Part shown: positions 24,752 to 34,013 of the stretch, piece by piece
Layout of the letters: each line of letters opens with the position of its first letter
Numbering within the stretch: position 1 is the first letter of the stretch
DNA from: Lederbergia lenta NBRC 16444
Lineage (GTDB): Bacteria > Bacillota > Bacilli > Bacillales > Bacillaceae_C
DNA length: 64,000 nt
Reading direction: 5' to 3'
NCBI RefSeq assembly: GCF_001591545.1
Contig: NZ_BCVC01000001.1
Span: 1,178,001-1,242,000 of the forward strand
Program-made: the position numbers and the translations under genes
The notes under the pieces: model-generated
The model's database searches: none
What the model was told of the DNA's origin: nothing
Seen by the model: only the letters and a program-made list of their open reading frames with translations

Positions 24752-26090
24752 TCTTCCATATTATGCCGGATTGTGGTTCGAATGGATAGGAGCTATTAGG
24801 ATTTGTAATGCCGAAATCAGCAATGTACATGTCTTTTCTTTTTCCGAAGATAACATCAATGGGTCTTTCTAAACCACCACCCCCTGTAGCAGATGCAGCA
24901 AGCCCTGATTTATTAATAGCAAAAGTCGTAACTTTCCCAGAGTTAACATTAATTCGTGAGATACGGTGACCCACTTTTGGAGCAGGTTTCCCGCCGGTTG
25001 TTGTAGGGGCATTACTGCCAAATTCGGCAATATATGCTTCTTCAACTGGAGCGAAATCAGGATCAAAATTGAAGTCAAATCCCATAATCGCTGAATGAGG
25101 AGCGAATGTAGTGATCGGTTTTGGCGGTTGCATCGGATGCTGTGTAAGTAAAAAAGTTGGTTGAGATTTTCCTTCCGGTCTAAAGAAGGGGTCAGTAACA
25201 GGCATTCCTCCTGTATAATCTGGCCAACCATACCAGATACCTGATCTGATCCATTGGAATTCATCAGGCGAATTAGCAATCGGGCGGCTACCTCTCACGT
25301 CTATCCCATGGTTACCACAAAATAAGCGATTTTGACGATCGAACCTTAACCGAAATGGATTTCTTAATCCCCAAGCAATTAATTCAAGCTCCGATCCATC
25401 TGGATTGGCACGTAAAATACTTCCATTGGCTCTCGTGATCCCTTTAATTAACTCACCTTGATAAGAAGGAACACCGAAAGGAGAATAAGCCCCTGTCCAA
25501 ATATTGTCATCAGGTGAGTTGGATAAAATATTGCTGGATTTAAAGTTATGGCCATTTAATGGAGTAAATCCACCAGGGTAGTCATGAAAGAATGGATATT
25601 TTTCTACCCAGTCATTATCTTCACCGACAATCCCAGAATTGGTAGCAGTACCTTGACCAAAATACATCTTTCCGTCAGGTCCAAAAATAACCCGATTATT
25701 ATGATGGTCTCCAAAGCTAGGAAGCCCTGAAAGAACATTTTCTTTCTTACCATCTGGCTTCACTTTCGTAATAAATCCACGGTGGGAAACATAGATATCC
25801 CCCTTATAAAAAGTGATCCCTGTTAACGGTGGATTAAATCCTTTTGCTATTAATTGGGGTCCACTTGCAGTAAGCCTGAATATCTTACCATTCCCTGACG
25901 TAATTCCCGCATCACCAACTAACATGTCGCCATCATCGCTGAACGTAATATTAATAGGTGTTGTTAGTCCGCGAGCAAACACATCAATTTTATACCCCTT
26001 AGGAAGGGCAATATCCTCGACGTTTACTTTTCTTTTAAGTAATTCAGTTTGACTCAAGTTGTCCATCCTCCCAAAAATAGGTATATTCAT
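24738..26090 (-). CDS. Soluble sugar (sorbosone-type) dehydrogenase-like beta-propeller
   Basis: A 450-residue beta-propeller. It has repeated blade signatures (INITFSDDGDMLVGD, RVIFGPDGKMYFGQG, NPFRLRFDRQNRLFCGNHG, PIDVIFGKRKDMYIADFG) typical of the PQQ-dependent glucose/sorbosone dehydrogenase family. No signal peptide is visible, unusual for a quinoprotein, which are mostly exported. Bacillus lacks PQQ synthesis as a rule, so the cofactor is doubtful. It lies 28 bases after an acetolactate-synthase-like gene. GGGAGG abuts an internal ATG at 26066, with TTG 26057 at better spacing, so the start is uncertain. Confidence 0.82.
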   Translation of the reverse strand: MNIPIFGRMDNLSQTELLKRKVNVEDIALPKGYKIDVFARGLTTPINITFSDDGDMLVGDAGITSGNGKIFRLTASGPQLIAKGFNPPLTGITFYKGDIYVSHRGFITKVKPDGKKENVLSGLPSFGDHHNNRVIFGPDGKMYFGQGTATNSGIVGEDNDWVEKYPFFHDYPGGFTPLNGHNFKSSNILSNSPDDNIWTGAYSPFGVPSYQGELIKGITRANGSILRANPDGSELELIAWGLRNPFRLRFDRQNRLFCGNHGIDVRGSRPIANSPDEFQWIRSGIWYGWPDYTGGMPVTDPFFRPEGKSQPTFLLTQHPMQPPKPITTFAPHSAIMGFDFNFDPDFAPVEEAYIAEFGSNAPTTTGGKPAPKVGHRISRINVNSGKVTTFAINKSGLAASATGGGGLERPIDVIFGKRKDMYIADFGITNPNSSYPFEPQSGIIWKITKL

Positions 26091-26118
26091 AACTATTCTT
26101 AAGAGGGGGGGTCTTATT

Positions 26119-27714
26119 CTAAGTATTTAGAGGAACATCGATAAGTGTGATATCTTTTTGAGCATGTAGAGCTGAAGATAACAGTTGCCTAAATTGATGT
26201 ATATCATTTGCTCTCACTCCATTTATTCCGAAGCTTTGTGCCAATTGAACAAAATCGGGATTTCCATATGTCACACCATCGCTATTTCCAAACTTCTGCA
26301 TCATCATTTGCTCTTCCAATTTTAATACGGAATCGTTAAGAACAATGATGATGAATGAAAGACCTAATCGTCTTGCGGTCTCTATTTCAGAAATATTCAT
26401 TAATGCTCCACCATCACCAGTAATACAGATTACAGGATCATTTGGGCAAGCTAACTTAACCCCAATCGAACCAGGAAGTGCAATTCCCATGGAAGCAAAA
26501 CCGTTTGAGATAATTAAACGATTAGGTGCTTTAGGTTGAAATGTGCGAGCAATTGAAAGTTTATGTGCGCCAACATCAGAAATAATAATCGTTTTTTCTG
26601 ATGAGAGACCTTCAATAACATGTAAAATATTTTCCGTTGTTAATGGCAAAGATCGGATATGCTCATGATTCCATTCTATTTGATAGTTTTGTGCTATTTG
26701 CTTCTTAAGATTTCCTGAAGGACACCATGGTGTAGCTAAACCATCAAAAGTATTCATGATTTTTAGCGTTTCTTTTAAATTTCCAACTAACTCTATTTGA
26801 ACTGGATAATGTTCATCAACCTCTGCCGGCAAGGTATCTAAATGTATTATTGGGATCTTTGTTTTATTCCAGTCTTTGGGCATTCTCTCTACAAAATCAA
26901 AACCAATCACAATCAGTAAATCAGCTTCCGAAATACCGCGTAATATATCATCATTTTCTTGAAATCCAAACGAAAAAAAGTTAAGTACATCGTCTTTCGC
27001 CAATATCCCCTTGGCCATAAAACTATGTGTAACAGGCGCTTGAAGTTGTTCAACGAATATTTGAAGTTCTTCTGTTGCCCTTTGTCTAATCGCACCATTA
27101 CCTACGATGACAAATGGTCTTTGTGACTGGCTGATTATCTTGACTGCCTGCTGCGTAGCTTCTGTTGTCGGCACATTCTCTGGAACGTGGGTAACAGGCA
27201 ATGCCCTGGAAATCCCAGCCTCTATAGCTATGTTCTCCGGTAATTCAATAACAACAGAACCAGGCTTATCGGACATTGCTAATCGGAACGCTTTACGAAT
27301 AATTACCGGGATCGTGTTTGCATCTTTTATTTCTACAGACCATTTTGTAACTGGATCCATTAGCTTGATAATGTTGATGTATTGATGTGATTCATTATGC
27401 TGTTTCACTATGCTAGCTTGTCCGACAACTGCAACAACCGGGGAATGATCTAAATTAGCGCTAGCAATCCCAGTTACCAAATTTGTTGCACCAGGGCCTA
27501 ATGTAGATAAACACACGCCTACCCGATTAGATAGTCGTCCATATACGTCTGCCATAAACGCTGCCCCTTGCTCATGCCGAACATTGATGAACTGGATCTG
27601 CTTAGACTTAGAAATGGAATCGACTAGATCGAGCGTTTCTTTCCCGGGAATGCCAAAAATATATTCGACACCTTCATTTTCTAAACACTGTATGAATACG
27701 TCTGTTGATTTCAT
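26119..27714 (-). CDS. Thiamine-diphosphate enzyme, acetolactate synthase large-subunit type
   Basis: A 531-residue three-domain ThDP enzyme. The catalytic Glu is E48 in VRHEQGAAFMAD. The ThDP/Mg site is GDGGALMNISEIETARRL, ending near VLNDS. The sequence is closest to acetolactate synthases (2 pyruvate to acetolactate and CO2) of the catabolic AlsS/IlvB group. No regulatory small subunit (IlvN) is adjacent, which fits a stand-alone, AlsS-like or other pyruvate-using enzyme. AGGGGAG precedes the ATG. The downstream sorbosone dehydrogenase-like gene probably shares its transcript. Confidence 0.88.
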   Translation of the reverse strand: MKSTDVFIQCLENEGVEYIFGIPGKETLDLVDSISKSKQIQFINVRHEQGAAFMADVYGRLSNRVGVCLSTLGPGATNLVTGIASANLDHSPVVAVVGQASIVKQHNESHQYINIIKLMDPVTKWSVEIKDANTIPVIIRKAFRLAMSDKPGSVVIELPENIAIEAGISRALPVTHVPENVPTTEATQQAVKIISQSQRPFVIVGNGAIRQRATEELQIFVEQLQAPVTHSFMAKGILAKDDVLNFFSFGFQENDDILRGISEADLLIVIGFDFVERMPKDWNKTKIPIIHLDTLPAEVDEHYPVQIELVGNLKETLKIMNTFDGLATPWCPSGNLKKQIAQNYQIEWNHEHIRSLPLTTENILHVIEGLSSEKTIIISDVGAHKLSIARTFQPKAPNRLIISNGFASMGIALPGSIGVKLACPNDPVICITGDGGALMNISEIETARRLGLSFIIIVLNDSVLKLEEQMMMQKFGNSDGVTYGNPDFVQLAQSFGINGVRANDIHQFRQLLSSALHAQKDITLIDVPLNT

Positions 27715-27861
27715 AGTAGCTCCCCTGTGGTATGTATTTTCAAACTAGTATGTGTTATAGAGTATGAAAGTATGAATTATGGAGAACTTTGAGTGTTTAA
27801 TTTGAAAAATTACATAAGTTTGCCAAATAAAATGATTGAACCATAATAAATTATCTAAAAG

Positions 27862-28115
27862 GGTTATGAGCAATGTTTAGAGCAGGAAGAATTACATTTT
27901 GATGAAATCCCCAAAAACAGAATTAATATTTGAAGAGGGGTTTACCATAGGCAATAGTGAGAGGTTTGAAATAATAAAAAAGGAACAATATGTGACTGGA
28001 AGAGAACAAGGGCTAAAATAAGAAGAAAAGCAGCCTATAAATACTGATAACGTGAGGAGAGGAGTATGTAAAGGCTTATAATAAAGGTTATAAAGCAGGG
28101 ATGAAAAAACAATAA
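27862..28115 (+). pseudogene. Decayed gene encoding a charged protein
   Basis: Coding-like pieces follow each other in different frames: YEQCLEQEELHFDEIPK, then EEGFTIGNSERFEIIKKEQY continuing TGREQGLK and stop, then EEYVKAYNKGYKAGMKKQ and stop. The Lys/Glu-rich, helix-forming pieces read like one gene broken by frameshifts and stops. The parent family is not recognised. The rest of the 590-base gap between 27715 and 28308 shows nothing else but a terminator at its end. Confidence 0.35.
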
Positions 28116-28240
28116 TGATAGAAGGGAAAGCACCCTAATCATGATCGTTTAATAATTTATATATATGACATGACAGAAATTCTACAAGACATTGGACGTC
28201 GACGTAATTTTAAGTCAACGCAAGTTATCACATTACATAC

Positions 28241-28289
28241 AAAAAAAGGATAGAAGAGCAATTACTCCTGCTATTCTATCCTTTTTTTT
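28241..28289. terminator. Bidirectional terminator
   Basis: AAAAAAAGGATAGAA (28241-28255) pairs with TTCTATCCTTTTTTTT (28274-28289). A and T runs on both sides make it effective on both strands. It ends the tandem-domain gene on the minus strand. Confidence 0.9.
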
Positions 28290-28308
28290 GTATGGGTTTT
28301 ACAGAGTG

Positions 28309-28719
28309 TTAATCTTTTATCAAGTCAGAAACATTCAATTCAATGTCTTCAAGAACATCTTCTTCGAGTTTATTTTTTGGAAGTGGATGAAACCATTGAA
28401 TTTCTCCGTCATGAAAAATCCCTTGGTAGTTATCTCCATCTACGTTTAATGTGAATTGTTGACGTTCATGTACTTGACCTTCAAACATTGGCTTTACTTC
28501 AAAAGATTGAACTTGGTTAGCCATCAAATCTGATACTTTTGATTCAACCCCAGTAAAGATATCTTCTTCAAGCGTATTTTGCGGATGTGGATGGAACCAC
28601 TGAATTTCTTCCTCATGATAGATTCCTTGATAACTATGCCCTTCAATATTTAGTGTAAACTGATGGCGTTCATGCGTTTGACCCTCGAACATTGGTTTTA
28701 CTTCAAAATCTTGAAACAT
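28309..28719 (-). CDS. Tandem YheE/DUF5342-like protein
   Basis: A 136-residue protein made of two near-identical halves. Each begins FEVKPMFEGQ, continues HER-x-QFTLN and YQGI-x-H, and contains GEIQWFHP or EEIQWFHP, then an acidic helix ending VSDL. The unit resembles the small YheE (DUF5342) protein of Bacillus, usually about 70 residues, so this is an internal duplication. Function unknown. AAGGAGG lies 8 bases before ATG 28719; a longer in-frame start at 28761 would cover this site and is not likely. Confidence 0.85.
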   Translation of the reverse strand: MFQDFEVKPMFEGQTHERHQFTLNIEGHSYQGIYHEEEIQWFHPHPQNTLEEDIFTGVESKVSDLMANQVQSFEVKPMFEGQVHERQQFTLNVDGDNYQGIFHDGEIQWFHPLPKNKLEEDVLEDIELNVSDLIKD

Positions 28720-29254
28720 GTGTATGCCTCCTTGTATATTGTAATCTAAGTTTTTTCTCAAAGTGCATTATTTTTTGTATTTTAATAGTAGCTAATCAAA
28801 ATAAGAAACCAAAAAGAAAAAGATGAAAGTTTCATGAGAAAAGCTAACTATTTAAACCTTAACATTATCTTGCGATGGATTTCTACCGTAAACGGACTTT
28901 TCCTAAATAAGGAACTAATTCTATCATTTAATTACTATGCCAAAGTGAGATGACATGGGACTTACTTTTAACTTCACAAAATATTCATAAATGCGAATAA
29001 AGCATAATCGAGTAAATATTACTTATAATATGCATTTATTATTTACTCTTTCTTACGAGAGAACTTGATGATTAGATAATAATCGTACATATAAATACTT
29101 AAGAGACGTAAAGACAATATTCTTTACTACTACTGAAAAGCTTATCATTATTATTCAAATATTTTTTGAGTTAATATAGACATGAAACCAAAAGGTGTTA
29201 TAAAATAAAAGTGAAACTAAATGGTTTTATCAAACGAGAGAGAAGGGTTAAAAG
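28720..29254. other. Intergenic region, no gene seen
   Basis: About 530 bases of very AT-rich sequence between divergent genes. No frame with a ribosome binding site, no strong hairpin. Confidence 0.5.
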
Positions 29255-29686
29255 ATGGAAAAAGATAAACAAAATACTGCACAAGACGTTATACAGATGG
29301 TTATTTTTGATGCGCCTATTGAGAAAGTCTGGGAAAAGGTATCTACATCTGAAGGAATTGAATCATGGTTCATGCCAAATGATTTTCAGTTAAAACAAGG
29401 ACATGAATTTCATTTGCAATCACCTTTTGGCCCATCGCCTTGTAAGGTAATTGAGATAGAGGTACCAAATCGCCTTTCCTTTACGTGGGATACAGATGGT
29501 TGGATCGTTTCATTTATTCTGAAAGATTTGGGTGGCAAAACAGAATTTACACTTATTCATAGTGGTTGGAAAGATGGGGAAGCGATCGTTCCAAAAGCCG
29601 GTGAAAAAGTTTCTATTATTCGCGAACGTATGAATAAAGGTTGGACAGGCATAATAGAGAAACTGCGAAAGATTGTGGAAGGTTAA
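29255..29686 (+). CDS. SRPBCC (AHSA1-type) domain protein
   Basis: A 143-residue START-like fold protein. [23 protein letters not shown] at the N-terminus and the [31 protein letters not shown] strands are typical of the AHSA1/YndB group, which binds hydrophobic ligands in a deep cavity. It is followed without a gap by an ArsR-type repressor, a pairing common in Bacillaceae, which suggests a ligand-responsive operon. GAGAGAAGGG precedes the ATG. Confidence 0.9.
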   Translation: MEKDKQNTAQDVIQMVIFDAPIEKVWEKVSTSEGIESWFMPNDFQLKQGHEFHLQSPFGPSPCKVIEIEVPNRLSFTWDTDGWIVSFILKDLGGKTEFTLIHSGWKDGEAIVPKAGEKVSIIRERMNKGWTGIIEKLRKIVEG

Positions 29687-30049
29687 GTGAATCAGTCGGT
29701 ACAAAAATACGATGTTTTTCAAGCTATTGCTGATCCAACTCGCAGAAAGGTACTTCAATTACTTGCTGAAAAGGAATTGCCAATTTCAGCAATAACCGCT
29801 CAATTTACAATGAGCCGTACAGCCATTGCGAAACATCTTTACATTCTTTCAGAAGCGAAATTAGTAAGTGGTCGAAAAGTGGGAAGAGAAAAACGGTACC
29901 AGTTGCAAGCAGAACCATTAGCGGAATTAAAAGATTGGATTTCTTTTTATGAACAATTTTGGGAGAATAAGCTTTCTAACCTTAAACATATTGTTGAAGA
30001 TCAAAAGGATAATGGCGTAAAACTGATGGAAAAAGAATTAGAGAGGTAA
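29687..30049 (+). CDS. ArsR-family transcriptional regulator
   Basis: A 120-residue winged-helix repressor. FQAIADPTRRKVLQLLAEKELPISAI and MSRTAIAKHLYILSEAKLVSGRKVGREKRYQL show the ArsR helix-turn-helix and wing. No Cys/His metal motif (such as ELCVCDL) is present, so it is not a classic metal sensor. GTG 29687 directly follows the TAA of the SRPBCC gene, so the two are translationally linked. It probably represses its own operon in response to a small molecule bound by itself or its partner (inference). Confidence 0.9.
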   Translation: MNQSVQKYDVFQAIADPTRRKVLQLLAEKELPISAITAQFTMSRTAIAKHLYILSEAKLVSGRKVGREKRYQLQAEPLAELKDWISFYEQFWENKLSNLKHIVEDQKDNGVKLMEKELER

Positions 30050-30755
30050 GATCAGTAAGAATGTCATATGCCTGCTTCCAGTCTATATAAACATAAAATA
30101 AGTCATTATTGCTCGACTCATCGTTGTAGGTACAATCGATGCATGATTCTCATTATGTGCAATATATAAATTGCACCCTCCATATATTCTCGTTTAATCT
30201 CCCCTAATCGATTAATTAATTGAATCGCATCATCAACCATGAAACGTTCTTGCTCATCTACTGTGGTGAGAAGACGTTTCCTCTGGTTTTCATTCGTCCG
30301 GTTTCATATTTGTTTGGAGTTGATAATTATTCCACTAAATCGATGGTCCCATGGCAATATATGTTTAAAATGCATTAGGCATTATAAAAAACGTCCATAA
30401 GGCAAATAATCCGCTTAGGGTATGTCTACCCATAACAAATTGTTTTAGACGTTCCGGATAAGTATATGTTTCCGAAGAGGCAGTAAAAAACTACTTCAAG
30501 GCTTAGAGAAATCGAAGAAGGATAAGTGGGGATAACTGACCGTAAAGACTCGAGTGGTTCAGGTCAAAAGAATGTTGGTCAGTTAGGAAAAAATAGAAGA
30601 GAGAGATTCCTTCCTATTGCATATTCGAGAATCTTGTTGAAAGTGAATGTCAAAGAATATGAGTTTCCACTAATAACCTATTGCACTTGTCCATTACGAT
30701 ATTTTTTTCATTACATATAATGTCGTACGGTTCATATGTAAATGGGGGTGAAATC
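30050..30755. other. Long intergenic region with one uncertain short frame
   Basis: About 700 bases without a convincing gene. On the minus strand 30118-30240 a 40-codon frame starts MVDDAIQLINRLGEIKREYM and could be a remnant or a small protein; it has only a weak ribosome binding site. The rest shows scattered stops in all frames. Confidence 0.3.
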
Positions 30756-31007
30756 ATGTCAGTTGGACATTATCAAGGACTTTGTCAAAGACATATGGGT
30801 AGAGCTGTTGAAATTAGAACCCGTGACGGGAGGACACATAGAGGGATCATTCATCGAGTTACCGACAATAGAGTGTATCTTCAACCATTAGACCGCACTA
30901 GGAATTTGGGCGGTTTTGGTTACGGCGGTTGGGGCTGGGGCTGGGGAGCTGGAATCGCTCTTGGTTTTATTACTTCATTGGCCGTTCTATCTCTATTCTT
31001 TTGGTAA
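30756..31007 (+). CDS. Small protein with Sm-like motif and C-terminal membrane anchor
   Basis: An 83-residue protein. Residues 1-50 contain HMGRAVEIRTRDGRTHRGII and DNRVYLQPL, resembling the beta-strand pattern of Sm/LSm folds (G-x-V-x-I-x-x-x-DGR...G-x-I). Residues 51-65 are Gly/Trp-rich (GGFGYGGWGWGWG), and residues 66-83 form one membrane helix ending LFFW. Similar short proteins occur widely in Bacillus without known function. GGGGGTGA lies before ATG 30756; the longer in-frame extension upstream lacks support. Confidence 0.8.
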   Translation: MSVGHYQGLCQRHMGRAVEIRTRDGRTHRGIIHRVTDNRVYLQPLDRTRNLGGFGYGGWGWGWGAGIALGFITSLAVLSLFFW

Positions 31008-31043
31008 TTGATTTAACCATGTTATTAATTAAATTAGCCCAAC

Positions 31044-31080
31044 AAAACAGACGAGAATTCTTTTTCGTCTGTTTTATTTT
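31044..31080. terminator. Bidirectional terminator
   Basis: AAAACAGACGA (31044-31054) pairs with TCGTCTGTTTT (31065-31075), followed by more T residues; it separates two converging genes. Confidence 0.88.
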
Positions 31081-31096
31081 CAAGTATATTGTATCT

Positions 31097-31873
31097 TCAA
31101 TCTAATTGAGCAATAGTATTTGTTTCGATATTTAGTAGATCCTTACATGATTTATTCGTTGCTTCCATATATTTTTTCACTAAATAAAATCCAACACAAT
31201 ACCCTAACATTTTTGGATGGGAACGTAATCCGTATAATATGTTTTGATGTTCACGATCACTTTTTGAAATATTTCGATTCGGAAAAATGACATTACTCCA
31301 CATATGCTTTATTTTGTCATTTGAATAATACGATGTCCACCTAGCTAAAAGCCTATCCCCGAATCTTTCACGTACCGCATTTTCAGCAATTCCTTCTAAG
31401 ATAATCGTGTCCAACAAGACGTAATCCTCTTCGTTTTTTTTATACTTTGATAATCGACAAACATGATTATACTCATGAGTAAACAAAGCCCTTATTTCCA
31501 TTTCTGTGTTAGTATCAGCAATAAATAAAAACAATTTATCTTTGAAAGCCAAACCTGACTTACCATTAAAGTCCTGATTTAAGATTCTATTGTTCGCAGC
31601 TGATGGAAAAATAAAGATAGGAATATTTGGACCATCCCAAGCTTTTTGAAGTTGAAGATTTTCATCTTGTACAATTTTCCACACTTTGTTTTTTTGTAAC
31701 TTATCTACTACAATGTCTCCGTTCCTGATAGGATGATACATTCCATGTGAAATTAAATAATCATAGATATCAGCTGCTGAGGCATCATTAAAGTGCATTC
31801 GTATTTTTTCACATATTTTAATTGGCTTATGATATGAATCAATTAACCATTTATCTGTTCTAATTACACCCAT
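31097..31873 (-). CDS. yjaZ: YjaZ-type DUF2268 putative zinc protease
   Basis: A 258-residue protein that begins MGVIRTDKWLIDSYHKPIKICEKI, as YjaZ does. HEYNH (133-137) with E160 in TIILEGIAENAV form an HExxH...E metal site, marking it as a likely zinc metallopeptidase of DUF2268. It is cytosolic, with no signal peptide. AGGGGTG lies a few bases before ATG 31873; a 53-residue in-frame extension upstream looks non-coding. The target is unknown. Confidence 0.87.
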   Translation of the reverse strand: MGVIRTDKWLIDSYHKPIKICEKIRMHFNDASAADIYDYLISHGMYHPIRNGDIVVDKLQKNKVWKIVQDENLQLQKAWDGPNIPIFIFPSAANNRILNQDFNGKSGLAFKDKLFLFIADTNTEMEIRALFTHEYNHVCRLSKYKKNEEDYVLLDTIILEGIAENAVRERFGDRLLARWTSYYSNDKIKHMWSNVIFPNRNISKSDREHQNILYGLRSHPKMLGYCVGFYLVKKYMEATNKSCKDLLNIETNTIAQLD

Positions 31874-32260
31874 ACCAGCACCCCTAAATTCCATATTATG
31901 CTTAAAATACAATATGGTATTTGCTATATAAACGTTCCGACATTTAATAATAGTGCATTTGTAATATATAGGGTCTTTATACTCGACCCAAACGCTGCAT
32001 AAAAGTATAAAAAGGTTGTCGTACAGCTGCAATGTGTATTGCTTTTTTTATATTTTTGGTTTTGATTTAGTATATTTCGTTTTTCACACTAGGCTAGCGC
32101 TTGCCAACTAATATACCTGCTTTCACCGCAAGATAATTTTGTGCTATTATCATCTTTTTTTTCTGCATAGAATCCTTCGCTTATTAAGCTAAAATTTATG
32201 TGTAATAATAGTGTAAGTTGCAATAGAAAACTAAGGTTATATAGAGAAAGGTTGAATATT
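31874..32260. other. Divergent intergenic region
   Basis: Spacer between yjaZ and the luciferase-like gene. It contains GCAAGCGCTAGCC near 32094-32106, only a poor match to a cre site (10 of 14). No gene seen. Confidence 0.4.
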
Positions 32261-33319
32261 GTGGAAAAGTATAGAATCAACCAAGGTAAGGGTCTAGAAT
32301 TTGGCCTTTATACATTAGGGGACCATATTCCAAATCCTTACACTGGAAAGCGTATATCAGAAAAGCAACGGATACACGAAATCATTGAATTAGCTAAACT
32401 AGCTGAACAAGCGGGTATTGATGTTTTTAGTGTAGGAGAAAGTCATCAAGAATATTTTACAACTCAAGCACATTCTGTTGTTTTAGCAGCTATTGCGCAA
32501 GCGACAGAAAAAATAAAAATTTCTAGTTCTTCTACGATTATCAGTACATCGGATCCCGTTAGAGTGTTTGAAGATTTTTCGACTATTGACTTGATCTCAG
32601 ATGGTCGAGCTGAAATCGTTGCTGGTCGTGCATCTCGTATAGGACTTTTTGATTTATTAGGCTATAAAGTCCGGGATTACGAAGCGTTGTTTGAAGAAAA
32701 GTTTGATTTATTACTTAAGCTCAATGAAGAAGAAGTAGTTAATTGGAGCGGAGATTTTCGCGAGCCTTTAAGGAATGCTAAAGTTTTACCTAGACCTATG
32801 CATGGCTCACTCCCCATTTGGCGTGCAGTTGGTGGTACCCCTGCTAGTGCCATGAAAGCTGGTTATGCTGGTGTTCCAATGATGCTGGCTACATTAGGAG
32901 GTTCCGCTAGTATTTTTAAAAATACGATTGACGCATACAGAGATACTGTTATTAGTAATGGTTTTGACCCAGCTATTCTACCAGTTGGTACAACTGGTTT
33001 TTTCTATGCAGCAGAAACAACACAAGAGGCTATGAGGGAGATGTATCCCTATATTAATGAAGGGATGATTCTAACAAACGGACAAGGATTTCCGAAACAA
33101 GCATTCGCACAGGCAGCAGATAAACGTAATGTTATTAATATAGGTAGTCCACAAGAAATCATCGAAAAAATATTATATCAACATGAGCTATTTGGTCATC
33201 AACGTTATCTCGCCCAGATGGATTTCGGGGGGATGCCATTTGATAAATTAGCGAAAAATATCGAGATAATCGGCACCGAAATTTTACCAGCTATCAGAAA
33301 GTATACAGTAAAAAAATAG
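32261..33319 (+). CDS. LLM class flavin-dependent oxidoreductase
   Basis: A 352-residue bacterial luciferase-like monooxygenase. It has LEFGLYTLGDHIPNPYTG at the N-terminus and FSVGESHQEYFTTQAHSV, then EIVAGRASRIGLFDLLGY, all standard for the TIM-barrel flavin site. These enzymes depend on FMNH2 from a reductase. The next gene, 12 bases on, is the remains of such a reductase. AGAAAGG is 9 bases before GTG 32261; a longer start at 32198 is less likely. Confidence 0.88.
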   Translation: MEKYRINQGKGLEFGLYTLGDHIPNPYTGKRISEKQRIHEIIELAKLAEQAGIDVFSVGESHQEYFTTQAHSVVLAAIAQATEKIKISSSSTIISTSDPVRVFEDFSTIDLISDGRAEIVAGRASRIGLFDLLGYKVRDYEALFEEKFDLLLKLNEEEVVNWSGDFREPLRNAKVLPRPMHGSLPIWRAVGGTPASAMKAGYAGVPMMLATLGGSASIFKNTIDAYRDTVISNGFDPAILPVGTTGFFYAAETTQEAMREMYPYINEGMILTNGQGFPKQAFAQAADKRNVINIGSPQEIIEKILYQHELFGHQRYLAQMDFGGMPFDKLAKNIEIIGTEILPAIRKYTVKK

Positions 33320-33331
33320 GAGTAAATAAAT

Positions 33332-33768
33332 ATGAAAATTGTAGGGTTATCGGGTTCAATTGTTGGTTCTAAAACAAAAAAAGCAATGAATTATATTTCT
33401 AAGGAAGTCTCGAGCAATATCCAGAAGCAGAATATACGCTAATCGACTTAGCGGAATATAATGTTCAGTTTAGTGATGGACGTAATTATTTGGAATATGA
33501 AGCCGATACTGGATTTGTGGCAAAACAGATGATGGAAGCTGATGCGATTATGATAGGAACGCCTATTTTCCAGGTTTCTATTCCAGGAACATGAAAGAAC
33601 ATTTTTTGTTCAAACTTATATATTTATCAAAGAAAAAGATTTTAATCGTAAGGAAGTTGTAAATGATGATATCCTTTTTAGAAGGAACGTCTAGTTGAAG
33701 ATACCATTTCGTTAACAGATACCTATACAAAACTTAGAGAAGCACAAGAAGCTAAATATGATTTTTGA
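33332..33768 (+). pseudogene. Broken NADPH-dependent FMN reductase
   Basis: The frame starts MKIVGLSGSIVGSKTKKAM behind AGGAG, the usual phosphate loop of FMN reductases, then shifts: the coding continues in another frame as QYPEAEYTLIDLAEYNVQFSD, ADAIMIGTPIFQVSIPGT and stops at TGA. Further remains lead to EDTISLTDTYTKLREAQEAKYDF near 33768. At least two frameshifts and a deletion have destroyed it. It was the likely partner of the upstream monooxygenase. Confidence 0.85.
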
Positions 33769-33868
33769 TATTCAGTCCTTTAAAACAATGAATGTAGCTA
33801 GGAAATAACTAAAACGCCCCTGCATAAAGCCAAATGATGTTTTAATAAACAAAGTAAAAAAAACAAAG

Positions 33869-33923
33869 AAAACCGTACTATTACGAAACCTAACCGTCGT
33901 TTCGTAAATAGTTCGGTTTTTTC
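33869..33923 (+). terminator. Long terminator after the broken reductase
   Basis: AAAACCGTACTATTACGAAAC pairs nearly perfectly with a complement ending in CGGTTTTTT. About 20 base pairs, followed by T residues. Confidence 0.9.
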
Positions 33924-34013
33924 ATTGGTTAAATACTTTTATTCCAGCTTCATTTTTAATCGGTGAACCAATTATTTCCATGATCATAAAATAATGTACA
34001 TTTTCTAAAAAGG

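Noticed and set aside
25813-26052. Frame on + strand opposite the propeller dehydrogenase
   Set aside because: Antisense shadow of a well-supported gene.
30118-30240. 40-codon frame on the minus strand, MVDDAIQLINRLGEIKREYM
   Set aside because: Composition looks protein-like but the ribosome binding site is poor and no family is recognised; kept only as a note in the intergenic entry.
32094-32106. Possible cre-like sequence GCAAGCGCTAGCC
   Set aside because: Only about 10 of 14 consensus positions fit, below what I would accept without other evidence.
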